Of a stretch of 9,677 bases of DNA, positions 1 through 5,789 are shown in pieces. The DNA is from DASQVO01 sp035640715 (lineage in GTDB: Bacteria > Actinomycetota > Actinomycetes > Streptosporangiales > Streptosporangiaceae). The notes beneath the pieces are model-generated. The model made no database searches. It was not told the DNA's origin and was given only the letters and a program-made list of their open reading frames with translations. The stretch covers positions 1 through 9,677 of the forward strand of contig DASQVO010000504.1 in assembly GCA_035640715.1 (NCBI GenBank), in the 5' to 3' direction. Numbering within the stretch: position 1 is the stretch's first letter; the number at the start of each line of letters is the position of its first letter. The position numbers were made by a program, and so were the translations under genes.

Positions 1-1
1 C

Positions 2-529
2 AAGGCGTCGGAATACCAGGACGGCCACCCGGGCTACTCCGACCCCCTCGACGAGCAGAACTTCCTGGTCAACAGCATCAACCAGATCGAGAAGTCCAAG
101 TACTGGTCGTCCACCGCGATCGTCGTCACCTACGACGACTCTGACGGCTGGTACGACCACCAGGCCCCGACGATCATCAACGGGTCGAGCAACCCCGCGA
201 TCGACACCTCGCTGTGCACCTCGGTCGCGGTGACCGTTGGCACCACGAGCGGCCGTTGCGGCTTCAGCCAGCGGCTGCCGATGGTGGTGATCTCGCCGTG
301 GACGCGGGAGAACTACGTCAGCCACACCCTGACCAACACCGCCTCCGTCGTGAAGTTCGTCGAGGACAACTGGCTGCACGGCGAGCGCATCCCCGGCTCG
401 TTCGACGCGGTCTCCGGCAGCCTGTATGCCCCGGGCGGGCTGCTTGACTTCCACACCAGACCGCACATCGCCCCGGTCATCCTCAGCCCGACCACCGGCG
501 CTGTCGTCACCAGCCTGAGCAAGCACTAG
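2..529 (+). CDS. Phospholipase C / acid phosphatase-type phosphoesterase, C-terminal part (5' end outside window)
   Basis: The frame is open from base 2 to a TAG at 527-529, giving 175 residues of a protein whose start lies left of the window. Visible residues 5-18 (YQDGHPGYSDPLDE) and 44-53 (YDDSDGWYDH) match the phosphoesterase family of bacterial phospholipases C and AcpA-type acid phosphatases. In that family the Asp/His-rich YDDSDGWYDH segment supplies metal-binding or catalytic residues. Further on, LPMVVISPWTREN and SVVKFVEDNW are typical of the family's C-terminal part, and LLDFHTRP resembles its closing motif. Members are normally exported and hydrolyse phospholipids or phosphate esters outside the cell. 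The signal peptide cannot be seen here. Two Cys residues (near 71 and 82) flank a short variable loop and may form a disulfide. The family is well supported; the substrate is not determinable. Confidence 0.88.
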   Translation, partial: KASEYQDGHPGYSDPLDEQNFLVNSINQIEKSKYWSSTAIVVTYDDSDGWYDHQAPTIINGSSNPAIDTSLCTSVAVTVGTTSGRCGFSQRLPMVVISPWTRENYVSHTLTNTASVVKFVEDNWLHGERIPGSFDAVSGSLYAPGGLLDFHTRPHIAPVILSPTTGAVVTSLSKH

Positions 530-555
530 CTTTTCGCTGGGCGCTAGCGCGCAGG

Positions 556-594
556 GCCGCCCGTCCCCGTTCGCGGGGGCGGGCGGCTCTTCTT
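556..594 (+). terminator. Intrinsic terminator of the phosphoesterase gene
   Basis: A 14-bp stem (556-569 with 574-587, one T-G wobble at 564/579) closes a TTCG tetraloop and is followed by the pyrimidine tail TCTTCTT (588-594). It starts 26 nt after the phosphoesterase stop and is the strongest hairpin in the window. It should insulate mrp from upstream transcription. Confidence 0.85.
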
Positions 595-712
595 CGCGCG
601 AGCCACATTCTTGATGACAATAAGTACATCGACGGTTGCGCTTCGCATGTCACACCCTCAGCGGCGGGCGGATGGGGTCGCTCCGGCGCGCACGGCTACA
701 TAGCATGAGGAC

Positions 713-1864
713 ATGACCTCCCCGCCTGCCATGTCGTCCAGCCCCACGGCCGATCAGGTGTCGCGCGCGCTCGCCAGCGTGAACGACCCGGAGATCCGGC
801 GGCCGATCACCGACCTCGGCATGGTCAAGAACATCGATATATCGCCTGATGGAACGGTCCGCGTCGACGTGTGGCTGACGGTCGCCGGGTGCCCGCTGCG
901 CGACACGATCACGCGCGACGTCACCGCTGCGGTCGGCGCGATCGAGGGCGTGTCGCGGGTCAGGGTGGAACTCGACGTTATGAGCGACGAGCAGCGGAAG
1001 GCGCTGCAGACTCAGCTCCGCGGCGGCCAGCCGGCTCCGGAGATCCCGTTCTCCCAGCCCACATCCCTGACCCGGGTCTACGCGGTGGCCAGCGGCAAGG
1101 GCGGTGTCGGCAAGTCGTCGGTGACGGTGAACCTCGCCGCAGCGCTGGCCGCCACCGGCGCGAAGGTCGGGATCGTGGACGCCGACATCTACGGGCACTC
1201 TGTGCCGCGCATGCTCGGTGTCACCGGCCTGCCGACCCAGGTCGAGAAGATGATCATGCCGCCGTTGGCACACGACGTGAAGGTCATCTCCATCGGAATG
1301 TTCACCAAGGGAAATTCGCCGGTGGTGTGGCGCGGCCCGATGCTGCACCGGGCATTGCAGCAGTTCCTCGCCGACGTCTACTGGGGAGATCTTGACGTCC
1401 TGCTGCTCGACCTGCCGCCGGGCACCGGGGACGTGGCGATCTCGGTGGCGCAGCTGCTGCCCAGCGCGGAGCTGCTCATCGTCACAACCCCGCAGCTAGC
1501 GGCGGCCGAGGTAGCGGAGCGGGCAGGCGCGATCGCGATGCAGACGCACCAGCGCATCGTCGGCGTCATCGAGAACATGTCGTACCTGGTCTGCCCGCAC
1601 TGCGGCGAGCACACCGACGTCTTCGGCTCAGGTGGCGGCGACACGGTCGCCGAGGCGCTCACGCGCATCACCGGCGCGCGCGTCCCGCTGCTCGGCCAGG
1701 TCCCGATCGATACCCGCCTCCGCGAAGGCGGCGACCGGGGCGTGCCACTGGTGCTCAGCGACCCTGCCGCGCCAGCGGCGCTGGAGCTGACCAAGATCGC
1801 GGACAGCCTGGGGAACCGTGCTCGCGGCCTCGTCGGCCGTTCCCTGTCCATCTCCCCCCGCTAA
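713..1864 (+). CDS. mrp: Mrp/ApbC (NBP35-type) iron-sulfur cluster carrier ATPase
   Basis: This 383-residue protein is full length for the Mrp/ApbC family, P-loop ATPases that hold and transfer Fe-S clusters to target proteins in the cytoplasm. Residues about 14-88 form the N-terminal DUF59/MIP18-like domain (VNDPEIRRPITDLGMV). The deviant Walker A motif GKGGVGKSS is at residues 128-136, followed by the VDADIYGHSVPRML segment of the MinD/Mrp family. LDLPPGTGD is the Walker B region, and VCPHC provides the conserved cluster-bridging CxxC (Cys294, Cys297). The ATG at 713 is preceded only 2 nt away by GAGG (707-710), so the in-frame ATG at 731 is an alternative. Both precede the DUF59 domain. 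It is transcribed alone here and converges on tatB of the sigE operon. No convincing -35/-10 pair is visible in the AT-richer patch at 608-630. Confidence 0.95.
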   Translation: MTSPPAMSSSPTADQVSRALASVNDPEIRRPITDLGMVKNIDISPDGTVRVDVWLTVAGCPLRDTITRDVTAAVGAIEGVSRVRVELDVMSDEQRKALQTQLRGGQPAPEIPFSQPTSLTRVYAVASGKGGVGKSSVTVNLAAALAATGAKVGIVDADIYGHSVPRMLGVTGLPTQVEKMIMPPLAHDVKVISIGMFTKGNSPVVWRGPMLHRALQQFLADVYWGDLDVLLLDLPPGTGDVAISVAQLLPSAELLIVTTPQLAAAEVAERAGAIAMQTHQRIVGVIENMSYLVCPHCGEHTDVFGSGGGDTVAEALTRITGARVPLLGQVPIDTRLREGGDRGVPLVLSDPAAPAALELTKIADSLGNRARGLVGRSLSISPR

Positions 1865-1907
1865 CCGGCCCAGCGAGTCCGGGCCTTCCGGCCCGGCGAG
1901 CGGCCGG
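1865..1907. terminator. Nested GC-rich hairpin between convergent mrp and tatB
   Basis: Directly after the mrp stop, CCGGGCC (1879-1885) pairs with GGCCCGG (1890-1896) around a TTCC loop. Outside it, CCGGCC (1865-1870) can pair with GGCCGG (1902-1907). There is no T-tract, so this is a stem-type terminator of the kind common in high-GC actinomycetes rather than a classical intrinsic one. Confidence 0.5.
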
Positions 1908-1945
1908 TGTGCCGGAGAGCAACCGGCGCGAGTAGGCGGGGGGTT

Positions 1946-1965
1946 CCGGGGGGTCGTCCCCCCGG
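1946..1965. terminator. Second GC-rich hairpin in the mrp/tatB convergent gap
   Basis: CCGGGGGG (1946-1953) pairs perfectly with CCCCCCGG (1958-1965) around a TCGT loop, giving an 8-bp stem. It lies 26 nt beyond the tatB stop, so it is a candidate end for the sigE-rseA-rseB-tatB transcript. No T-run follows on either strand. Confidence 0.45.
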
Positions 1966-1990
1966 GCCAGCACTGGTCGCCCCCCGGGAA

Positions 1991-2350
1991 TTACGTCGCC
2001 TCGCCGTCGTAGGGCGGCTCCTCGCCGGCCGGCAGCATGGCTGCCGCAGGCTTCGGTGCGTACGCAGCCCCGGCGCCGCCGTTCACGTCGCTGCCGTTCA
2101 CGTCGCTGAGGAGATGCTTCTGCACGAACCTGCGCGGGTTCAGGTCATCGATGTCGAAATCCGCGAACTCCGGGCCCAGGCCCTCCTGCAGGTCGGCCTT
2201 GGCACCCTCCGCGATCCGCCGCAGCTCGCGCAGCGCGCGGCCCGCCTGGGCGGCTATCTTCGGTAGCTCATGAGGGCCGAATACCACCAGCGCGATCACG
2301 CCGAGTACCAGTAGCTTGGGTAGTGACAGGTCAAACACCGGGATCTCCAT
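1991..2350 (-). CDS. tatB: Sec-independent (twin-arginine) translocase subunit TatB
   Basis: With the ATG at 2350 this is a 119-residue protein. One N-terminal transmembrane helix (residues about 9-24) leads into the FGP hinge (24-26), then HELPK and an amphipathic helix to about residue 57. This is the standard TatA/B architecture. The segment LGPEFADFDIDDLNPRRFVQKHL (split here: LGPEF at 58-62, then DDLNP, then FVQKHL) is characteristic of actinobacterial TatB rather than TatA. TatB pairs with TatC to recognise twin-arginine signal peptides of folded proteins. The frame extends upstream to GTG codons at 2356 and 2392. I prefer 2350 because it gives the usual short N-terminus, but no start has a good Shine-Dalgarno sequence. 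It lies about 100 nt after the RseB-like gene and is probably in the same operon. Its tail carries a small duplication (SDVNGSDVNG). Confidence 0.87.
   Translation of the reverse strand: MEIPVFDLSLPKLLVLGVIALVVFGPHELPKIAAQAGRALRELRRIAEGAKADLQEGLGPEFADFDIDDLNPRRFVQKHLLSDVNGSDVNGGAGAAYAPKPAAAMLPAGEEPPYDGEAT
2078..2107. repeat. 15-bp tandem duplication inside tatB
   Basis: The 15-bp unit GCCGTTCACGTCGCT occurs twice back to back (2078-2092 and 2093-2107). It encodes the doubled pentapeptide SDVNG in the variable C-terminal tail of TatB, so the reading frame is kept. Confidence 0.85.
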
Positions 2351-2446
2351 CGGCACGTCGCGATGCGGGCGGTTGTCCGCCGCATTGTCCACTGTAAACC
2401 GTCATGCCGCCTTCCGGGCAGGGCGCCGGACCCGGATTCAGGAGTG

Positions 2447-3598
2447 TCAGCGGAACGGATTCACCCAGGACGCCAGCCGCCCGAAGCCGCGGGACAGGCG
2501 CCCCCAGAATCCCGGCGGCGAGCTGTACGGCAGCGCGCCCACGGCCGCTTCGAGCGTGGCAGGCGGCGCGTCGGCCATCACCGTGAAGACGAAACCGTGC
2601 CCCGCCCAGGTGAGGCTGCGCTGATCGGGCTGCCCGGCATACATGTGACGGCCGTCGAGGGTGATTTTCTGCCAGCCGGCCAGCTTCGGGGCCAGGTCGC
2701 CGCGCTGGACGAATACCGACACCACGGACAGGCCGTCGGAGTAGCTAACGTCGAGGACCTTGCCCGAACTGGTGGCGGTCTCTTCGGCCTCGAACAGCGA
2801 CAGGTCTTCCGGCAGGGCGCCCAGCACCGGCCAGCCGCGAGCGCGCATCTGCGCCAGCGCCACCGGGGTGAGCCGCTGCCGCCACGGCATGGTGCCATCC
2901 GCGGGGGCCGCGGTCACGGCAGGCGTGCCCAGCTTGATGTCGATGAAGGCGTCCTCGCCGATCAGGTGCGCGTTCGAATCGAATACTTCCCGCCGCAGCG
3001 GGAGCATGGTCACCTTGTCCAGCCAGAACCGCGCCGCCAGGCTGCCGCCGGCGCGCCTGGCCTCGACGATCTGCGCGGGCCTGCTGTCCGCGGAGCCAAA
3101 GCCTGCGTAGATGACGTCGTAGTTCACGCCGAGCAGCGAGACCAGCTTGGCTGTGACGCCGAGGACCCCCTCGGGCGCATGGCCGTCGGTGTCGGCGGAG
3201 ACGTTCTTCCGCCCTGGGCCGGGCATCCCGGGCGCGGCCACCTGAACCACCGTATTTCCGCCGCTGCGATGCCAGACGCTGGCGATCATCGTGCTGTTAC
3301 CGTTGACGCCCCACGATGACACTAGCTCCACGCCCTGGTAGGAGGTATCGGAACCGGCCTTCGCTGCCTCCTGCAGCAGGCGCAGGCCAGTGCCGCCAGC
3401 CTGCGGCGGCCGGGGCCGGGCCGGCTGGCCAGCTGGGGCGGCCAGCCGCTCGCTGGAGGGCGCGGCCGACGTTGCCGCGCTGCTGCACGCGGCCACCAGC
3501 AGGCACGGCGCCAGCAGCGAAACCATCGCGGCGATCGCGATCAGCGGTCCTTGCGGCCCGCCTGCCGAGCCATTCCGACAGGTCATGCTGCAGTTCAC
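2447..3598 (-). CDS. RseB/MucB-like sigma-E regulatory lipoprotein
   Basis: This 383-residue protein begins with a signal sequence (hydrophobic about 19-36) ending in the lipobox LVAAC. It should be cleaved before Cys38 and anchored by lipid on the outer face of the membrane. Residues 71-224 resemble the N-terminal LolA-like domain of RseB/MucB: SYQGVELV (86-93) corresponds to the NYEGTFVY region, and FWLDKVTMLPLRREVFDSN (191-209) to the 'WLD...TGLLLK...LD' stretch. Residues about 250-355 resemble the smaller C-terminal domain, with VSYSDGLSVVSVFV (284-297) especially clear. In E. coli, RseB binds the periplasmic part of the anti-sigma factor RseA and shields it from proteolysis; the same partner role is inferred here. 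The GTG start at 3598 overlaps the anti-sigma stop as GTGA; ATG at 3586 is an alternative. The C-terminus ends in a basic, aromatic tail (GFWGRLSRGFGRLASW). Confidence 0.82.
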   Translation of the reverse strand: MNCSMTCRNGSAGGPQGPLIAIAAMVSLLAPCLLVAACSSAATSAAPSSERLAAPAGQPARPRPPQAGGTGLRLLQEAAKAGSDTSYQGVELVSSWGVNGNSTMIASVWHRSGGNTVVQVAAPGMPGPGRKNVSADTDGHAPEGVLGVTAKLVSLLGVNYDVIYAGFGSADSRPAQIVEARRAGGSLAARFWLDKVTMLPLRREVFDSNAHLIGEDAFIDIKLGTPAVTAAPADGTMPWRQRLTPVALAQMRARGWPVLGALPEDLSLFEAEETATSSGKVLDVSYSDGLSVVSVFVQRGDLAPKLAGWQKITLDGRHMYAGQPDQRSLTWAGHGFVFTVMADAPPATLEAAVGALPYSSPPGFWGRLSRGFGRLASWVNPFR

Positions 3599-4149
3599 GG
3601 TTCCTGCGACGGGCCTGAGACCTTGGGGCTACCGGCGGCTGATGACCCGCCGAACGGGACTTCACCGGTCGTGATGGCGTGCTCGACGCTGTACATCTCC
3701 ACGGGCGGGGTGATTCGCGGGCCAGGGGCTGCCTGCTCGCCGCCCACCGTGAAGGCCGTCACGCCCAGGCCCACCACGACGCACGACGCGGCGCCGATCG
3801 CCACGTAGCGGACGCGGTGGCGCCTGTCATGGCCGCCTCGCCGCCGGCCAGCGGGCGTCACGCCGGTGAACGTACGGAAGGCCGGGCGGGGCGACGCGGC
3901 CCCGCGCCGGGCGCGGCGGCGCGGCGGAACTGGATCGCCCGGCTCGGCAATGGCGGTGAGCCGGCGGGTCAGCGCGTCGTCAGCCACCAGGTCCGCCAAG
4001 CCGCGCATCTTCCCCTTCAGCTCGCGCAGGCTCTTGGCCTCCGCGCGGCACACCGCGCAGCCCGCCAGGTGAACGTGCACGCGGTCGCGCTCCGCGTCGC
4101 TCAGCTCACCGTCGATAAGCGCCGACAGGCGGTCTCCTAGGTGACTCAT
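3595..4149 (-). CDS. rseA: Membrane-anchored ZAS-type anti-sigma factor for SigE
   Basis: This 184-residue protein opens with a zinc-binding anti-sigma domain: LIDGELSDAERDRVHVHLAGCAVC carries the H-x3-C-x2-C motif (His27, Cys31, Cys34), seen here as pieces LIDGELS (11-17) and HLAGCAVC (27-34). An Arg-rich linker (77-113) is followed by one transmembrane helix (about 115-137). An outside tail of about 47 residues then contains MYSVEHAITTGEVPF (152-166). The N-terminal domain would hold SigE inactive at the membrane, and the tail is the natural contact for the lipoprotein encoded next. The ATG at 4149 overlaps the sigE stop as ATGA, indicating translational coupling and a balanced ratio. From memory, M. 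tuberculosis RseA has the zinc motif but no obvious membrane helix, so this version differs. The function is well supported; the symbol is by position and family. Confidence 0.88.
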   Translation of the reverse strand: MSHLGDRLSALIDGELSDAERDRVHVHLAGCAVCRAEAKSLRELKGKMRGLADLVADDALTRRLTAIAEPGDPVPPRRRARRGAASPRPAFRTFTGVTPAGRRRGGHDRRHRVRYVAIGAASCVVVGLGVTAFTVGGEQAAPGPRITPPVEMYSVEHAITTGEVPFGGSSAAGSPKVSGPSQEP

Positions 4150-4799
4150 GACTCGTCTGCCCGCTTTACCTGATGCTGGTCACTGGCGTGGGCGGCCGCG
4201 GTTCCGGCGCGGCGGGGACGGCGGTGCTCGAGGGCGTTCCTGAGCTGGGCGCGGCCACGGTGGATCCGGCTCCGCACTGTCCCCAGCTTCACGCCGAGCG
4301 TGGCCGCGATCTCCTCGTAGGAAAGGCCCTCGATGTCGCACAGCACTACCGCGGCGCGGTATTCCGGCGGGAGGTCCTTCAGTGCGGCCTGGATGTCGAT
4401 ATCCAGGTGACGGTCGTCGAAGGCCTGGGCCGGCGTCGGGTCACCGCCCTGCAGGCGTCCCTCCACGTCCTGGCCGAGCCCCTCGAAGCGGATCCGCTGC
4501 CTGCGGCGTGCCATGTCGAGGAAGAGATTGGTGGTGATGCGGTGCAGCCAGCCTTCGAACGTTCCGGGCGTATAACTGGCGAGTGACCGGAACACGCGCA
4601 CGAAGACCTCCTGGGTGAGGTCTTCGGCGTCATGCGGGTTCCCGGTCAGCCGGTAGGCGAGGCGATACACCCGCACCGAATGAGTGCGGACGACGTCTTC
4701 CCAGCTCGGCGCGGTCCATTGAGGCATCGGAGCGTCCAGCGATCCGGCCTCCTCCACGACGTTCTCCCTTGCCTCGTCCAGTGCCTGAGTCAGAACCAT
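4146..4799 (-). CDS. sigE: ECF RNA polymerase sigma factor, SigE type
   Basis: This 217-residue protein has the two-domain layout of group IV sigma factors. Region 2 spans about 36-101 (YRLAYRLTGNPHDAEDLTQE, then FVRVFRSL and FEGWLHRITTNLFLDMARRR). Region 4 spans about 138-190 (LPPEYRAAVVLCDIEGLSYE, then EIAATLGVKLGTVRSRIHRGR) with its helix-turn-helix. The match to mycobacterial SigE, including GTFEGWLHRITTNLFLDM and VVLCDIEGLSYEEI, is very close. SigE directs the response to cell-envelope and surface stress. It is the first gene of a run with its anti-sigma factor, an RseB-like lipoprotein and tatB. The ATG at 4799 has GGAG 13 nt upstream, a rather long spacing. An ECF-type promoter at 4928-4956 suggests positive autoregulation. 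Confidence 0.95.
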   Translation of the reverse strand: MVLTQALDEARENVVEEAGSLDAPMPQWTAPSWEDVVRTHSVRVYRLAYRLTGNPHDAEDLTQEVFVRVFRSLASYTPGTFEGWLHRITTNLFLDMARRRQRIRFEGLGQDVEGRLQGGDPTPAQAFDDRHLDIDIQAALKDLPPEYRAAVVLCDIEGLSYEEIAATLGVKLGTVRSRIHRGRAQLRNALEHRRPRRAGTAAAHASDQHQVKRADES

Positions 4800-4814
4800 C
4801 GTGCCCGGGATTCT

Positions 4815-4858
4815 CCGCTTATGCCAGTCGCCTGCCGCTTATGCCAGTCGCCTGCCGC
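4815..4858. repeat. 20-bp tandem repeat in the sigE leader
   Basis: A 20-bp unit (4815-4834, core CGCTTATGCCAGTCGCC) is repeated without change at 4835-4854 and continues 4 nt further to 4858. It lies 16-59 nt upstream of the sigE start codon, between the candidate promoter and the ribosome-binding region, so it would be part of the mRNA leader. It is non-coding on both strands as far as I can tell. Confidence 0.9.
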
Positions 4859-4927
4859 CCTCTCGCGTCAGGCGCCCACTGTCCGTTCCGCCCCGGCAGA
4901 GGCTACTGCCCGACCTGCCGACTTATA

Positions 4928-4956
4928 TAACGGTTCAACCTGCCGATCTGGTTCCC
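4928..4956 (-). promoter_or_regulatory. Candidate ECF (SigE/SigH-type) promoter of the sigE operon
   Basis: On the minus strand, GGGAACC (4956-4950) is followed after 17 nt by CGTTA (4932-4928). This is the GGAAC...CGTT pattern recognised by mycobacterial SigE and related ECF factors, with a spacer at or near the usual length. Transcription would begin around 4920, leaving a leader of about 120 nt before the sigE start at 4799. The overlapping TATATA (4924-4929) could also serve a housekeeping promoter. The match is by eye. Confidence 0.6.
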
Positions 4957-5006
4957 GTGCGGGAGCGCTGGGCGCTAGGCTCGCGTTTCGGAGCCTATGA
5001 GCGTTT

Positions 5007-5032
5007 TTCAAAGCCGGCTGGCGAACTTTGAA
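5007..5032. promoter_or_regulatory. Inverted repeat overlapping the methyltransferase start
   Basis: TTCAAAG (5007-5013) and CTTTGAA (5026-5032) form a perfect 7-bp inverted repeat with a 12-nt spacer. The right arm covers the TTG codon at 5028. It could be an operator or an mRNA hairpin hiding the start; no known regulator is assigned. Confidence 0.35.
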
Positions 5033-5789
5033 TAGGGCATACCGTCCTGGCCCAGGGGAGGGAATCATCGGCAGCGGATACGTGGCACTGGGCTATGCGG
5101 ACACTTATCTTCCTGAGGATGAGCCGCTGCTTGCGGCGCGCGCCAGCGCCGAGGATCTTGGCGGCAGCGTGCCCATCAGGCCGGTTACCGGGGCCGTGTT
5201 GCGCTTCCTGGCAGCAGCGATCGGCGCGCGTACCGTCGTGGAGATCGGCACGGGGTGCGGGTCGTCAGGTATCTGGCTGCTCCGCGGCATGCGCCCGGAC
5301 GCGGTACTGACCAGCGTCGACGTGGAGCCTGAGTACCAGCGGATGGCCCGGAAGGCGTTCGCGCAGGCCGGATTCGCCTCGAACCGCTACCGGCTGATAC
5401 TTGGCCGGGCGCTCGATGTCCTGCCCAGGCTGTCCGATGGTGCCTACGACATGGTGTTCTGCGACGCGGACACGCGGGAATACCCCGACTACCTTGAGGC
5501 CGCCCTGCGGCTGCTGCGGGCCGGAGGCATCGTGGCGTTCGATGACGCGATCGCGGGTGGCATGGGGGGCGCCGACGGCACCAAGGGCCTGACCGGCGCT
5601 GACGACCTGGTCAGTGCCGGCGGACTAGTCAGTGCTGACGACCTGGTCAGTGCTGAGGGCCAGGGCTGGCAGGCCGGTAACACCACGGCAGCGGGCGAAC
5701 TGGCCGAGCTACTGCGGGGCGATGAGCGGCTCGTTCCCTTGTTCCTGCCGGTCGGCAACGGCATTCTCGCTGCCGTTAAACGTTCCTAG
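5028..5789 (+). CDS. SAM-dependent O-methyltransferase (Rv1220c-like)
   Basis: This 253-residue protein is a class I methyltransferase of the O-methyltransferase family 3 type. VVEIGTGCGSSGIWLL (70-85) is motif I, binding SAM, with acidic Glu72 and the glycines at 74, 76 and 78. Asp98 in TSVDVEPEY ends the second strand, and FCDAD (145-148, Asp146/Asp148) corresponds to the metal-binding DAD region of these enzymes. The overall sequence closely follows M. tuberculosis Rv1220c, which also sits divergent to sigE. The methyl acceptor is unknown. Residues 190-209 hold an in-frame repeat (ADDLVSA...LVSADDLVSA) not expected in the family. The TTG at 5028 is the most upstream start; GTG at 5082, preceded by AGCGGA, still leaves the catalytic domain intact and may be the true start. 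It ends on a CTAG shared with the convergent membrane-protein gene. Confidence 0.85.
   Translation: MNRAYRPGPGEGIIGSGYVALGYADTYLPEDEPLLAARASAEDLGGSVPIRPVTGAVLRFLAAAIGARTVVEIGTGCGSSGIWLLRGMRPDAVLTSVDVEPEYQRMARKAFAQAGFASNRYRLILGRALDVLPRLSDGAYDMVFCDADTREYPDYLEAALRLLRAGGIVAFDDAIAGGMGGADGTKGLTGADDLVSAGGLVSADDLVSAEGQGWQAGNTTAAGELAELLRGDERLVPLFLPVGNGILAAVKRS
5598..5654. repeat. In-frame repeat inside the O-methyltransferase gene
   Basis: The 20-bp block at 5598-5617 (GCTGACGACCTGGTCAGTGC) recurs exactly at 5634-5653, a 36-bp period. A diverged middle copy ends in GTCAGTGCT (5628-5636). The protein reads ADDLVSA-GGLVSA-DDLVSA, lengthening a surface loop after the DDAIAGG strand without breaking the frame. 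Confidence 0.85.

Larger units (their letters stand above)
4800..5027. other. Divergent intergenic region between sigE and the methyltransferase
   Basis: This 228-nt gap is the longest without a gene. It holds the 20-bp repeat, the candidate ECF promoter, a TTATATAA patch (4923-4930) and the left arm of the inverted repeat at the methyltransferase start. No small gene is apparent in it. Confidence 0.7.

Noticed and set aside
541..550. GCGCTAGCGC palindrome after the phosphoesterase gene
   Set aside because: It is short and expected by chance in GC-rich DNA; the adjacent 14-bp terminator stem explains termination.
2363..3319. Long plus-strand frame opposite the RseB-like gene
   Set aside because: It is a shadow of the GC-rich coding strand; its translation is Arg/Gly/His-rich with no recognisable domain, while the minus strand gives a clear lipoprotein.
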